From Warburgia ugandensis (taxonomy: Eukaryota; Streptophyta; Magnoliopsida; Canellales; Canellaceae): 64,000 nt of DNA. A program made the translations under genes and the position numbers. Below, one piece after another: positions 12,640 to 23,470 of the stretch. The notes beneath the pieces were generated by a model that made no database searches, was not told the DNA's origin, and saw nothing but the letters and a program-made list of their open reading frames with translations. Where the stretch lies: positions 26,503,618 through 26,567,617 of the forward strand of contig CP141128.1 in assembly GCA_035236585.1 (NCBI GenBank), given 5' to 3'. The number at the start of each line of letters is the position of its first letter. The stretch's first letter is position 1.

Positions 12640-15110
12640 ATCCTTTTCAATCTCGATGGCCCCATGAGGATAGATTGTGCATACTATATAAGGTCCAATC
12701 CATCTAGATCTAAGTTTTCTTGGGAATAGATGCAATCTAGAGTTATACAATAAGACCTATTTACGAGGCGTGAAGGATTTCCTTAAGATTTGGTGATCAT
12801 GTGCAACCTTCATCTAGTCTTTGTATAATCATGCAGAATCATATGCATCTTTCCTCAATTATTCTAACTCATTGAGTTGGAGTTTTCAATGGGTCCTAAC
12901 AAAATCTAAGTCAAAATTGAGCTTTTTGATAGCCCAATATGCTTTATGTTCTAACTCTACTAGTAAGTGGCAAGCCTTTCCATAGACAAGGTGGTAGGGT
13001 GACATTCCTATAAGGGTTTTATATGCTTTGTATGATAAGGTTATAATACATCATTAAGTCTCATAGACAGTCTTTCCTACATAGATTGGTGACTTTTCTA
13101 GAATCCGCTTTATCTCCCCATTGGATACCCCTACTTGACCATTAGTTTGAGGGTGGTAAGGGGTAGCTATCCTATGTTGACACCATACTTTTTCATTAAA
13201 TTCTCAAACACTTGATTACAAAAGTGTTTTCCCCCATCACTTATTATAGCACTTGGAGTACCAAACTCGCAAAAATATTTTGTTTTAAAAATTATGCCAC
13301 AACCTTGTGATCATTGGTTCTATAGGGTATAACCTCCACCCACTTGGACACGTAGTCCACTCACACTAGGATGTATAAATTTTCAAAAGAATTAGGAAAG
13401 GGTCCAACAAAATCTATGCCCCAGGACATCAAAAGGTTCTATGATAAGGATTGGGTTTAAGGGCATCATATGTCTCCTTCCTAAACTTCCTAACCTTTAA
13501 CACCTTACACATGCTTTGTAGCAAGCATGTGCATCCTTAAATATGGTAGGCCAATAAAATCCATACTACAAAATTTTTGTAGCAATCTTTTAGAGCTGAA
13601 ATGACCCCCACATGCATGACCAAGACAAAAGGAGACGATTTGATTATGTTCACTATCAGGTACGTAGCTCCTAATTACCTAATTGGGATAGTAATTGAAT
13701 AAGTACAGATCATCCTAAGTAAAATATCAAGCCTCAATTAAAAATTTCTTTTCATCTTGTTTGGTCCAATGATTAGGCATTTTTCAACAAAATAATTAAC
13801 AATATCACCATACCAAGGTAACTGGTAAATTTGCAATAATTGTTCATCTGGGAATGATTCAGTTATAGGCCCATGATTGTTGGTGTGCTCCACCACTAAT
13901 TTGGATAAGAGATCTACTACTACATTTTCGGAACCTTTCTTGTCCCAAATTTCTAAGTCGAACTCTTGTGGTAGTAGTAGTATCTAGCAGATTAACCTAG
14001 GTTTTGCATCCTTTTTTGAATGGAGGTGCTTTAAGGCTCCATGATCTTAGTATACTATAACTTTAGACCCTAACAAGTAAGATCCGAATTTACCTAGAGC
14101 AAACACTACAGCTAACCATTCTTTCTCAGTGATTGAGTAATTGAGTTGTGTATCTTTTAGTGTTTTACTAGCATAATATATTACATGGGGAAGTTTATCA
14201 ATGTGCTACCCCAAAATAGCTCCAATGGCATAATCTAACCCATTACGCACTATCTCAAATGGTGCATTCCAATCTAGTGGTCAGATAATAAGTGTAAAAG
14301 TCAACTCGGCCTTGAGTCACTCAAATGCTTTCTTACAGTCTTCATCAAAGTAAAAAATGGCCTCCTTTGTAAGTAAATTACACAAGGGCTTGGCAATTTT
14401 GCTAAAATCCTTAATGAATCGTCTGTAAAAGACAGCATGTCCTAAAGAGGAGCGGATTTCTTTCACCATCCTTGGTGGAGGAAGGTTGGCTATCAAATCC
14501 ACTTTTTCCTTATTGACTTCTATCCCATTAGGTGATATTATGTTGCCTAAAACTATTCCACTTTGTACCATAAAATGGCACTTTTCCTAGTTTAAAACAA
14601 GGCTTTTCTCCTGACACCTTGCAAGAACTAACTCTAAGTGGTGCAGGCACTCATCAAGTGATGACCCAAATAAATAGAAGTTATACATAAACACCTCAAG
14701 AGGCCTTTCTACCATGTCGGAGAAAATGCTCAACATACGCATTTGTAATGTAGCTAGCATGTTATAAAGCCAAAAAGGCATACATCAGTAGGCAAAGGTT
14801 CTAAAAGGGCAGGTGAAGGTGGTCTTCCCCTAATCCTTTGGTGCTATTGGAATCTAGTTGTAACTGGGATATCGATCTAAAAAACAGTAATAGCTATGTT
14901 CGACCAACCTCTCTAACATTTGGTCAATGAAGGGTAGAGGAAAATGATCTTTCCATATGACCGCATTCAACTTTTAATAGTCAATACAAACTCTCTACCT
15001 AGTGGTCATGTGGGTGGGTACTAACTCGTTATCCTCATTTTTGACGACCATGACCCCTGATTTCTTAGGTACAACCTAAACGGGGTTGACCCAAGTACTG
15101 TCAGAGATAG
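12640..15110 (-). pseudogene. Athila-like pol pseudogene (RT, RNase H, integrase)
   Basis: RT begins near 15110 with IIYPISDSTW and VVPKKSGVMVV. The RT core at 14781-14587 reads MPFWLYNMLATLQ, then FMYNFYLFG where the family has a D-D pair, so both catalytic aspartates are gone. The RT C-terminus at 14571-14317 contains NGIEVNKEKVDLIANLPPP and FYRRFIKDFSKIAKPLC. RNase H traces (a DHGAL-like block near 14040, DLLSKL near 13905) and integrase traces (DYVSKWVEV near 13330, then [11 protein letters not shown] and SRWIGPYIV near 12690-12745) follow. Multiple stops and shifts make it non-functional. Confidence 0.8.
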
Positions 15111-15499
15111 GGTATATGATGCCAACATCTAAAAGCTTTAGGACTTCATCTCTGACCACATCCTTCATGTGGGGGTTCAATCATCTTTGGGTTTTCCTAG
15201 AAGGTTTTGCATTTTCTTCTAAATGTATCCTATGCATGCATATGGCTGGACTAATCCTTGTTATGTCTGTTATTGTCCACCTTATAGTAGTTTTATGTTC
15301 CTTAAGAACATCTAAAAGCTTACCCGACCATTAATTATCTAAATCTGATGCTAGTATTACAATAAGGTTTCATCTGGTCCTAGGTATGAATATTTCAAGT
15401 TGTCGAGGCAAAGATTTTAGGTCCAAAGATGGTAGTTGCTCTATTGAGGATATGGGGACAAATTTAGAAGGTGGGAGTGGTTCCACATAAGGACCCCAC

Positions 15500-16498
15500 T
15501 TAGAGGTATCCATATTGGTGCATCATATAAGAAGATTGTTTACCTCCTCAATAAACTTGTCTATATCAAATTCTCCATTGAAGTCCATGAGACAAGCCCC
15601 TAGTGGGTCAAACATGGGCAATGGTGGATGAATCTCATTAATTAGACTCTCGACCAAATTGACATCACATGAATCATTGAGGTCTAAATGTTGTTGATCA
15701 GAAATAAAGACATTAAGCTTAACCTTCATGTTACTGAAGGATAGTTTAATTACAACATTCCTATAGTTAATAATGGCATTGGATGTCGCTAAGAATGGAC
15801 GTCTAAGGATGACTAAAATCTGACTACCAGGATCAGATACAAGCTAGGTGTCTAATACAATGAAATCAACAGAATAATAAAACTTATGAACCTATATCAA
15901 CACATCTTCAACCAAACCACAACGTATTTTGACAAATCTATCATCTAATTACAACATGTTAGTGGTTGGTTTTAACTCACCAAGTCTTAGCTGCTCATAG
16001 ATAGAGTATGACAACAAGTTAACAATAGCCCCTAAGTCAAGAAGTGCCCTATCTATGACATGATCTCCAATGATGCAAGCAATTGTAGGACATCTTCGGT
16101 CTATAAACTTGATGGGGACTTGTGTTGAATCAAAGAGCTTACCTGCCCAGTGAGGAAAGCATTCTTTTGTACATTCAGCTTTGTTTTTCTTGTACAGAGC
16201 TCTTTTAAGAACTTAACATTGGCAGGGATGTCTTTAATTGCTTTGAGCAAGGGTATGTTGATTTGTACATGTTTAAATACCTCCATTAACTCATTGAAGT
16301 TTGTTCCCTTCCTAGCTTTACTCAGTAATTGAGGAAAAGGGGCGTTAGGCACATAAGGTGCCTCCACTATAGGTTCTATAAGGTATTTTTGTCTCTTCCC
16401 TTTCTTCTGTGTTTTAGCTGCCTCTTTCTCCTCTGTAGTTTCCTTAGCCTACCCTACTTTCTTATTGATCTAATGACCACTCCTAAGGGTGGTTATAG
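15500..16498 (-). pseudogene. Athila-like gag C-terminus and protease pseudogene
   Basis: An open stretch at 16367-16101 reads FNELMEVFKHVQINIPLLKA and FLKELCTRKTKL, the conserved block between gag and protease in Athila-type elements. The same block is at about 25199-25334 in the plus-strand copy. Downstream, near 16070-15990, lies a retroviral-type aspartic protease signature, ALLDLGAIVNLLSYSIYEQL, with the D-L-G active-site triplet kept. A further open piece at 15729-15523 is acidic and matches no family I recall. The gag frame ends abruptly at 16498 where the chromovirus-type LTR starts. Confidence 0.7.
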
Positions 16499-18307
16499 TG
16501 TAACATCTTGAGTTTTTCAAACTTTTATTCATTTTAATTTTAAAGGCAGTGGAAATTTTCTTAGTTTTGAAAATAGGATCAGAGTGATAATATATATAAG
16601 AAGGTTTAAAACTAACCAACTTCATTCCAGGAGTTAACTAAGAAAACCTCCACATATGAGTAAAATAATAATCATCTAACCTAAGGATGGTTAGAGACAC
16701 ATGCCACAGGATCTACCATACAGTCACAATTAAAGTCACAATCCTTTAATTAACTTAGGACAATTATGCTACAAGTATCCAAAGTGTCAACAAAAGTCTT
16801 GAGTTATGTACAATACACAAGAAGGAAAATCCTATACATGGATTTCTAGCAAAAGTAACTATAGCAAAAAGTTTGTTCTTCTCATGTCTAAAGTGATCCT
16901 GGCACCTTTTTCTTCTTAGAATCCTATGCTCCTAAACTACTTGGGGTGTCACCTGAAATGTTTGACTGTAGGAGGTGAGCAAAAACAACAACTCACTATA
17001 GGGTGAGAAACTAATACAAGCTAGAACCCCTAAAATAGGTCAAGCGGTAGCATAAGTATACGCATATGTATGATTATGCATATATACATATATAATTTCT
17101 GAAAAAAAGAAAGGATGGTTGATGCATGTGCGATAAAAGTTACTAATGTCTATAGAAATCAATCTCAGCTGCAAGATTTCTAGTTAAACTTACAAAACAG
17201 TTAAAATCTATGCATATCAAACCAATGCCGTCGAACCAAGGCATAAAACCTCTAATACTCAAATGCATAAAGCCATGCTCACATCGTTGTGGAAAAACTG
17301 ATCACTCAAATCCCAAGGGCATATAGTCCTGCCACCCTGGACGAGGTCTAACGCTCAAGTCATGACCCACATAAATATTTCACAGACTAGACACCTATGC
17401 TGGTAGGGTCCTATTGTCACCCACAGGCAACTACCATCTCCTTTACGTTTGGTCATGGATACGTGCATGAACCATAACTCACTGGACCTCATCAAGGCTA
17501 CCCAGCTACTACTCAGAGCGCTTTCCCATGAGAAGCTAGTCCTACTGCCCGCCATCTGCATTGTAGGGCTAGTATCAAATCATCTCAAAGGTTAGTGGGC
17601 AACTGCACCTCCTATCATAGGGTCTTAGGGCTTACAACACACAACAGGCCTCCAGGACTTACAATATTCTTAGAGCACAAGTAGCGTGATTCAGGACTTA
17701 GGGCACTCCAAGAGTGCCTGCACAAAACATCGATGAAATCCATATCTATAAGGAATAGTTGCTCAGAGAGCACCAACTTAAACATCAATAAAACTACATC
17801 ATCAGGACTTATAGCCACTCATAGAGTACCACCCAAACCATTGATGAAATCTAAAATCATCAAGACTTAGAGCTGCTCATAGAGCACTTGCCTAAATATT
17901 AGTAAAATCCAAAACTATCGACTTGTAAAACAAATCCAAGGTTTATGAGGCCTTATCATAGTCCAAGGCCTATGTGATTAAGCCTAAATAGAGAACTATA
18001 AGATGTTTCATTCTTAGGTTTAATTAATTTTTTCCAAATTATCCAAGTTTTAATCAGCGGGTAATTTGGTAATTTCTCATACTTTAGCCTAAATCATCTT
18101 TTTACCCTTTCTCATATCTGGTTTATAAATTCTATTGTATTAGTCAATCTTATGGTGAAATGGCGGGTGAAGTCTTATCAAGGGATTCAACTTATTCCTA
18201 TAATTATTTAGATTTTAACCTAAGGGTAGCTTTGTAATTTCATCCTATTAAGTGAATTTACCTTTATACCCTTCACCATTTCTAATTGATGGGTGGGTTG
18301 TATTACA
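16499..18307 (-). repeat. Probable solo LTR, chromovirus-type
   Basis: On the plus strand it begins TGTAACATCTTGAG and ends GGGTTGTATTACA, so both ends are TGT...ACA. It is about 1.8 kb. It carries features of the other chromovirus-type LTRs here: a small stem-loop (CTCAC/GTGAG) about 490 bp from the left end, and a right-hand third with short pyrimidine-rich tracts like the U3 ends at 32090-32168. Flanking 5-mers are TATAG on the left and CTTAG on the right, a weak match, and the interrupted gag does not resume on the right. It may therefore be a solo LTR with later rearrangement. Confidence 0.5.
16992..17007. other. Weak LTR stem-loop, 5-bp arms
   Basis: CTCAC and GTGAG over a 6-base loop, 493 bp from the LTR 3' end. 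It is shorter than the others, but in the same place. Confidence 0.4.
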
Positions 18308-19735
18308 CTTAGTGTCAGTGAAGTACACTAGAAATTTTGTTGCTTTCCTAGCTCAATAAATAAAAATTTTAACAAAATTTTCTCTATGGTAGAATTCTTA
18401 GAAATTCTACGTAAGTCATATTTTTACACTAAAAATTCCTGGAACTGGAATTCTCAAATGACTCTATAATTCCAGTCATCTTCTACCTCTTGAAACATGT
18501 TCTCCTGCCATTTCTAAGCATACAGTAAGCTAAATTCTTGTCCCATTTCAGAGCTGTTCTTTTTAAATTTACAATCTTTACTATCCATTTCCTCATCTAA
18601 TTCAATTTCATTTAAGAAAACTCAATTGAATAGAGTTATTTAAGATCAAGAAACTCATATTTCCCATATGCATAAGAGCAAAAACTGCACCATACCTAGT
18701 CTGTTGGCTTGAGATTTTTAATCACATTAAGTGTATCTTTAGGAGTAGGTTCCATTGAAAACTATAGATTGCAATGTCACTTGTAAAACCCAGATCTTGT
18801 TTTCCTTAAACTCTCATTGGTTTAAGAGATTTTCATATGAGAACTAGGTGTCCAAGGCTACCACTAAGTAGAAATCTAAGCACGTCCAATCCCCTACTCC
18901 TATTTTCCCACTCAATTTGTCCTTCTTTGATTTCACTTCTAATCAATTTATATGCTAAATTTCAAATTCAATCTACAAAGAGTAAGACCCAGATTTCACG
19001 TTGTCTTAATTTGATTAAAATCTAAGAGTTTTAAGGATGGGAATGGGTGTACCTTGCATGCCTATATGTAGGAGGAATAGGGTGCTCTCAGTCCTTGTTC
19101 TTGCTTCAATTCATGTAAAAGTTATAGAAACTACTCCAAACAACTATTTGAAGGTATCCATAGGAAGTTTAAATGCCTAGGAAGAAAACTCAAGTACGAA
19201 TTTTGAAAAGAGAAAGATTTAAGGAGGTATCTAACTTGGTGAATGTCTCTTGTTATCAGTTCTACCCACAGTGCACAAACAAAGCATTGTTGATTTTTTT
19301 TCTTGAAATCATGCAACATTCAAAAAGAATCATGTTTCAAAATTAAACATACACATCCTAGGAACATGAAATTGCATCATAAATAGATAAATCATAGTTA
19401 AATGCATAAATTCACCAAATCTAAGCAAGATCATCAAAGATCTATATGATTTATGGTTGAACATGCAAAAGCCATATGATTTAAGTTTTAAGAGGAAAAA
19501 TCACATGATTTTGAGCTTGGCTAATCCAAGCCTCTATTAGTGATTCATCCTATGATAATCCCTACCTGATTCAGAGCTTTCTCAAGACGTAGCTCCGCTC
19601 TTTCTTTCTTTTTCTTCTTATTGAGTTGCAGGGAGTTCACCTGCGTGCACTCCTTCTCCACCTAGTTCTTCCCTGCCTTAAACTTTTCCAACCCCCTTCC
19701 AAGGTCTTTGTCTCCGTCTCCTTTAAATCTCACTA
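18308..19735. other. Unassigned AT-rich sequence
   Basis: No coding domain, LTR end or PBS could be fixed. Short stretches such as the GTAAAACCCAGATC block near 18784 and the CCTACCTGATTC block near 19563 resemble pieces of chromovirus-type LTRs elsewhere in the window. It may be a decayed LTR. Open frames here are short and unremarkable. Confidence 0.4.
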
Positions 19736-21367
19736 GATCTCATCGATCCACCATACATTCAAAGCAAGTAATTGGATCATGTTGACCAACAATTGATTTT
19801 CATCAAATCATTGAAATCATCAATCTAACCGTCAATTTTCATCAAATCATTTTATCGTGTCAATACAACCATCAATTTCCACTAAATTATTGATTCTCAT
19901 CAACTTATTAACCTTGTAGATGTGAAGTTTGAATTTAAACAAATGATCAAAGCTCTTCGATCTAATCATTAATTTCAATGAATCTCTTAGATCTGACTAT
20001 CAATTTTAGCAACATTATCGAAACTCATCCAAAGCTTCATTTTCATCAAATCAGTGGATCATATCAATCCAATCTATGATTTTTTTCCTATAGATTTACC
20101 CATCAATTTTCATGATATCACTGAATCTCATCAATCCAATGATTGATTGTCATTAAATCAATGGATCTTATCAAAATGATTGCTACTTTTTTTATCAAAT
20201 CATTAGATCTCATTAATCAAACATTACTTTTCATCAAATCATAGGATCTTATTATTTTGACCATTAATTTTCACAATATCATTTATATTGTTGACCTGAT
20301 TGTTGACCTTTATCTAATCTTTATATCTCATTGGTCCAGTCATTTGATGTCATTGATTTTACTATTTATATTCAACAAATCATTAGATTTTGTTGATCCA
20401 ACCATGGATGTCAAGCAAATCACCATATCTCATTTATATGATAGTTCATTTTTTGTCACCTTATTGGATCTAGTTAACATGACCATTAATTTTTACCAAA
20501 TCATCTAAAATCAATTCCAATGATTGGATGTGATCTTTGTTCAAATGCCTAAGATCAAAGATTTTTCTTTCTAAAATCAAATAAGATCAAAGGTGATCTA
20601 CCCTAAAACCTTAAGAATCAAGTTGATGCATTCTCAAATCTAAATGAATAAAGCAATCTTTCATCAAACCTTTTCATGTTGTTTGATCTAACCCTCCATC
20701 TTCATCAAGTAACCCAATCTCCTTGATCTGACCATTGATTTTTATTAAGTCATTGGATCTCGTCTATCTAACCACTAATATTCATCAAATCATCAAATCA
20801 TGTTCGTTTTCAAAACATCACTTTATCATGTCCTTACAAAAATTAATTTTCTTCAACATATCAAATCTCATCAATTCAATGGACGACATATATTAAGTCA
20901 CTAATCTTATTGTTCTTATATTGGATTTTCATCAATTTAGCTCATTTATTTTGTATGATTATCAATTTAAATCAAATCATCTAATCTTATTGATCAAATT
21001 GTCAATTTTCATTGAATCATCTGATCTCCTCGATCTGACCTTTAATTTTTATTAACTCTTTGGATTTCATCAATCTAACCATCAATTTTAATCAAATCAT
21101 TAGATATAGCTGATATAAGAATTGACTTTGATTTGATCTAACTAAGCTACCTATTAATTTCAATGGATTTCATCAATTTGATCATCAATTTTTATCAAAT
21201 CAATGGATATTGTCAATCCAACTACCAATTTTTATTGAATCATCTAATATTATCAATTCATATGTTGAGTTGCATCAAAGCATCTTATAACATTTATCCG
21301 AATTAATATTTTCATCATATCATCTTATCTCATTGATCCAACCAATGAATTTAAACAAATCATTTTG
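19736..21367. repeat. Ancient ~40-bp minisatellite array
   Basis: A degenerate tandem repeat of about 40 bp has units built from the phrases TCAATCCAACCATCAATTTT and CATCAAATCATTGGATCTCA. Two clear neighbouring units start near 19826 and 19866, each 40 bp. Others follow from about 20129 to 20440 and from about 20690 to 21360, with a less regular stretch at about 20510-20690. Divergence between units is high, so the array is old. It abuts the truncated LTR at about 21368. No gene is present. Confidence 0.7.
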
Positions 21368-22151
21368 GTAATTGGTTTTTCCTTGAATTTGTGCTTTAAT
21401 TCTAGCCATTAAAACATCTTATTTTCCTGATTCCTTAGATACTCATTTATATTTTTATGTTGTTCATTAGTTTTCATAGTTATTTTGCATAGTAAATCAC
21501 TGTAGGTATCTTAAATGTCCCTATTTATAGGGCTCCAAAATCATGCGCATCGTCCAAAAACCATGCACATGGTCCTAAGTCCCATGTTCCTTTGAACTTT
21601 GGTTAATTTATTTGTTGGATATTGTGTCATAGTAGCTAAATTAGCTATTTTTATATTTTTTAAGGTTTAGAAGTTTTCCTTTTTGAATTTTAAAAGGTTC
21701 TATTTTTTGTAGGTTTTAGTTTAGGAAAGGTTTTTTTAGGTAGTTTCCTTAAGTTTAGTTTCCTGATTTGAATCTTTCTAATTCTTTGTAGTTTATTTAT
21801 TTGTTATTGTTAATTATTTAAGTTTCCAATTCCAATTTCTTAATTGAAGTTTTAGTAAATTTTCTGGACTTTTAATTTTAGATTAGGAAAGTTTCCCATT
21901 TATCGTGTTTCTTATTTTTGCTTAGTTTCCATTTCTTGTTTTTACTTAGTTTCTAATTTCATGTTTTAATTTCCATTCTTAATTTAGGTATAATAAAAAA
22001 TAAAATAAAAAACACTTGACTTTTGGCTAGGTTAGATAGTTTAAAGTAGGAACCACTGACATCACAATAGTTCACTCCTCGTGTAATCGACCTCTCTTGC
22101 ATGAGAATATTACATTAATTCATGCACTTACAAGTTTTGATTACAACAACA
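21368..22151 (+). repeat. LTR copy C, 5'-truncated
   Basis: It aligns with the last ~780 bp of LTR copy A: GGTTTTTCCTT near 21378, the CCATGCACATGG block near 21562, and an end at ATTACAACAACA. It is followed at once by a decayed primer-binding site, so it is a 5' LTR. The first ~1.9 kb of the LTR is missing, and the minisatellite abuts the break. Confidence 0.7.
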
Positions 22152-22160
22152 AGAAGTTTT

Positions 22161-22178
22161 TGGTGTTGTTGCCCAGAA
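22161..22178 (+). other. Primer-binding site, tRNA-Asp type (decayed)
   Basis: TGGTGTTGTTGCCCAGAA lies 10 bases after the LTR end. Athila/Tat elements typically use TGGCGCCGTTGCCGGGGA, complementary to tRNA-Asp. Most differences are C to T or G to A, as expected from methylation decay. Confidence 0.65.
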
Positions 22179-22805
22179 GTTGTAACAATTTTTGTAATGT
22201 TTTATACTTTAGATTATTTTTGTCTAGTCTAGGTTTAGGTTTCATTAGATTAGGGTCTTGGCATAATTTTTGCATACTTTTTCCATTGGTTACTATTTTC
22301 CTCATATTGACCATATGGCTTTGATTTTTGTGTGAGGAAAATTGGCAAAGGAGTGGTGGCGATCCTATGGGCCATGGCTTCATTATCTTAGCTTAGGTTC
22401 TATTGCTTTCCTAGATTAGGATTTGAGTGAAACTTGTAGTGAGGTCCATTGTAGATTTTAATTTCTTTATTATTCAATTTTAAATGGGTTGTAATAATAT
22501 AAGGTAAGTGTGGGGTATGGTGGGCCACACTTGATCATTATTAGACCGCTCACTATGAGTATCTCTCACTCAATTTTTAGGCTAATTTGCATTTAACATA
22601 ATTTGCATTTGAATGTTAGTATAATTCATATAGATTAGGATCATTTATTGATAATTATTGCATCTTTACTTAGGATTGTCGCATTAGAGCACCTATCTAA
22701 CCTTGGTTGGTTAGCATATATGTTGCATTAGTTTGCTTTTGTATTGCATTGTATATTTATAGCTTTATGGTGGAAGGGAATTAATGATAGTAAGGGCCCC
22801 ACAGG

Positions 22806-22821
22806 AACCCTTATAAGATAA
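22806..22821. repeat. SINE target-site duplication, left copy
   Basis: AACCCTTATAAGATAA is identical to the copy at 22994-23009. Confidence 0.85.
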
Positions 22822-22993
22822 AAAGGGCAGCCCCAGTACACGTAGCTCCTACCTATGCAGGGTTCAGGGAAGGGGCAGACCACAAGGGCCTATAGTACAT
22901 AGCCTTACCTTGTATTTTTGCAAGAGGCTATTTCCATGCCTTGAACTGTGACCTCAAGGTCACACAATGATAACTTTTACTATTACACCAAGG
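22822..22993 (-). mobile_element. Au-like SINE (tRNA-derived)
   Basis: On the minus strand it starts CCTTGGTGTAATAG (box A-like), then has GGTCACAGTTCAAGGC (box B-like) and the Au-type body with GCCTCTTGCA and AGGAGCTACG, ending GGGCTGCCCTTTT. Length is about 172 bp, normal for Au. It is flanked by a 16-bp perfect direct repeat, AACCCTTATAAGATAA, at 22806-22821 and 22994-23009, the hallmark of LINE-assisted insertion. The family assignment rests on memory of the Au consensus. It sits in the leader of the Athila-like element, so it is younger than that element. Confidence 0.85.
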
Positions 22994-23009
22994 AACCCTT
23001 ATAAGATAA
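22994..23009. repeat. SINE target-site duplication, right copy
   Basis: AACCCTTATAAGATAA is identical to the copy at 22806-22821. Confidence 0.85.
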
Positions 23010-23470
23010 GGACTGGATTTTATCACAAGTTCCTAGCACACCTAGGAATCAATCAATCTCCTTGTATGCCACAATCCAAACCCTTAAATATTAATTTATA
23101 ATTAAGTAGAAAGGGATTTAGAGTATCGAGGACACAATCTATTATCACTCCAATGGCTTCTATGTGGTTATAGTGGATGTCTTAAAATCCAAGTGATTCT
23201 TCCACGGCTTCCATTAACATTAGTTGAGGTCTAAATGCCTCCTAACATGAGGATTGTACTAACCAGTTTTGAGTAGAACCTAACTAGTAAGCAGTAGTTA
23301 ACCCTAGACAAAAGGACAAGCTATCTAGATCTATGTCTAAGAAGCTACCACCTATGCACTAAACAAAGATAATCAAGTCACTGCGTGATTAGTGCAAACT
23401 AGGATTTGATTACACATCACATAGAGTTAGAGTCAACATTTAGATTAGGACATTTATCTTAGGGTAGTTT

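Larger units (their letters stand above)
11211..16498 (-). mobile_element. Athila-like Ty3/gypsy internal region, 5' truncated
   Basis: Reading leftward on the minus strand, the order is gag C-terminus (16498-16101), protease (about 16080-15500), RT (about 15110-14310), RNase H (about 14300-13890), integrase (about 13700-12640), a long 3' untranslated region with the conserved ACATTGGGGACA block near 12412, then polypurine tract and LTR. This is the gag-protease-RT-RNaseH-integrase order of Ty3/gypsy elements, and the sequence is closest to what I know of Athila. The gag is cut at 16498 by another LTR, so gag N-terminus, PBS and 5' LTR are missing here. The 11211-12640 stretch has no gene. 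Confidence 0.75.

Noticed and set aside
19736..21367. CRISPR-like array
   Set aside because: Repeats are degenerate and contiguous with no distinct spacers, and the context is plant nuclear DNA.
22822..22993. Possible tRNA gene
   Set aside because: Box A- and box B-like sequences are present but there is no cloverleaf. Length, body and flanking duplication fit an Au-like SINE.
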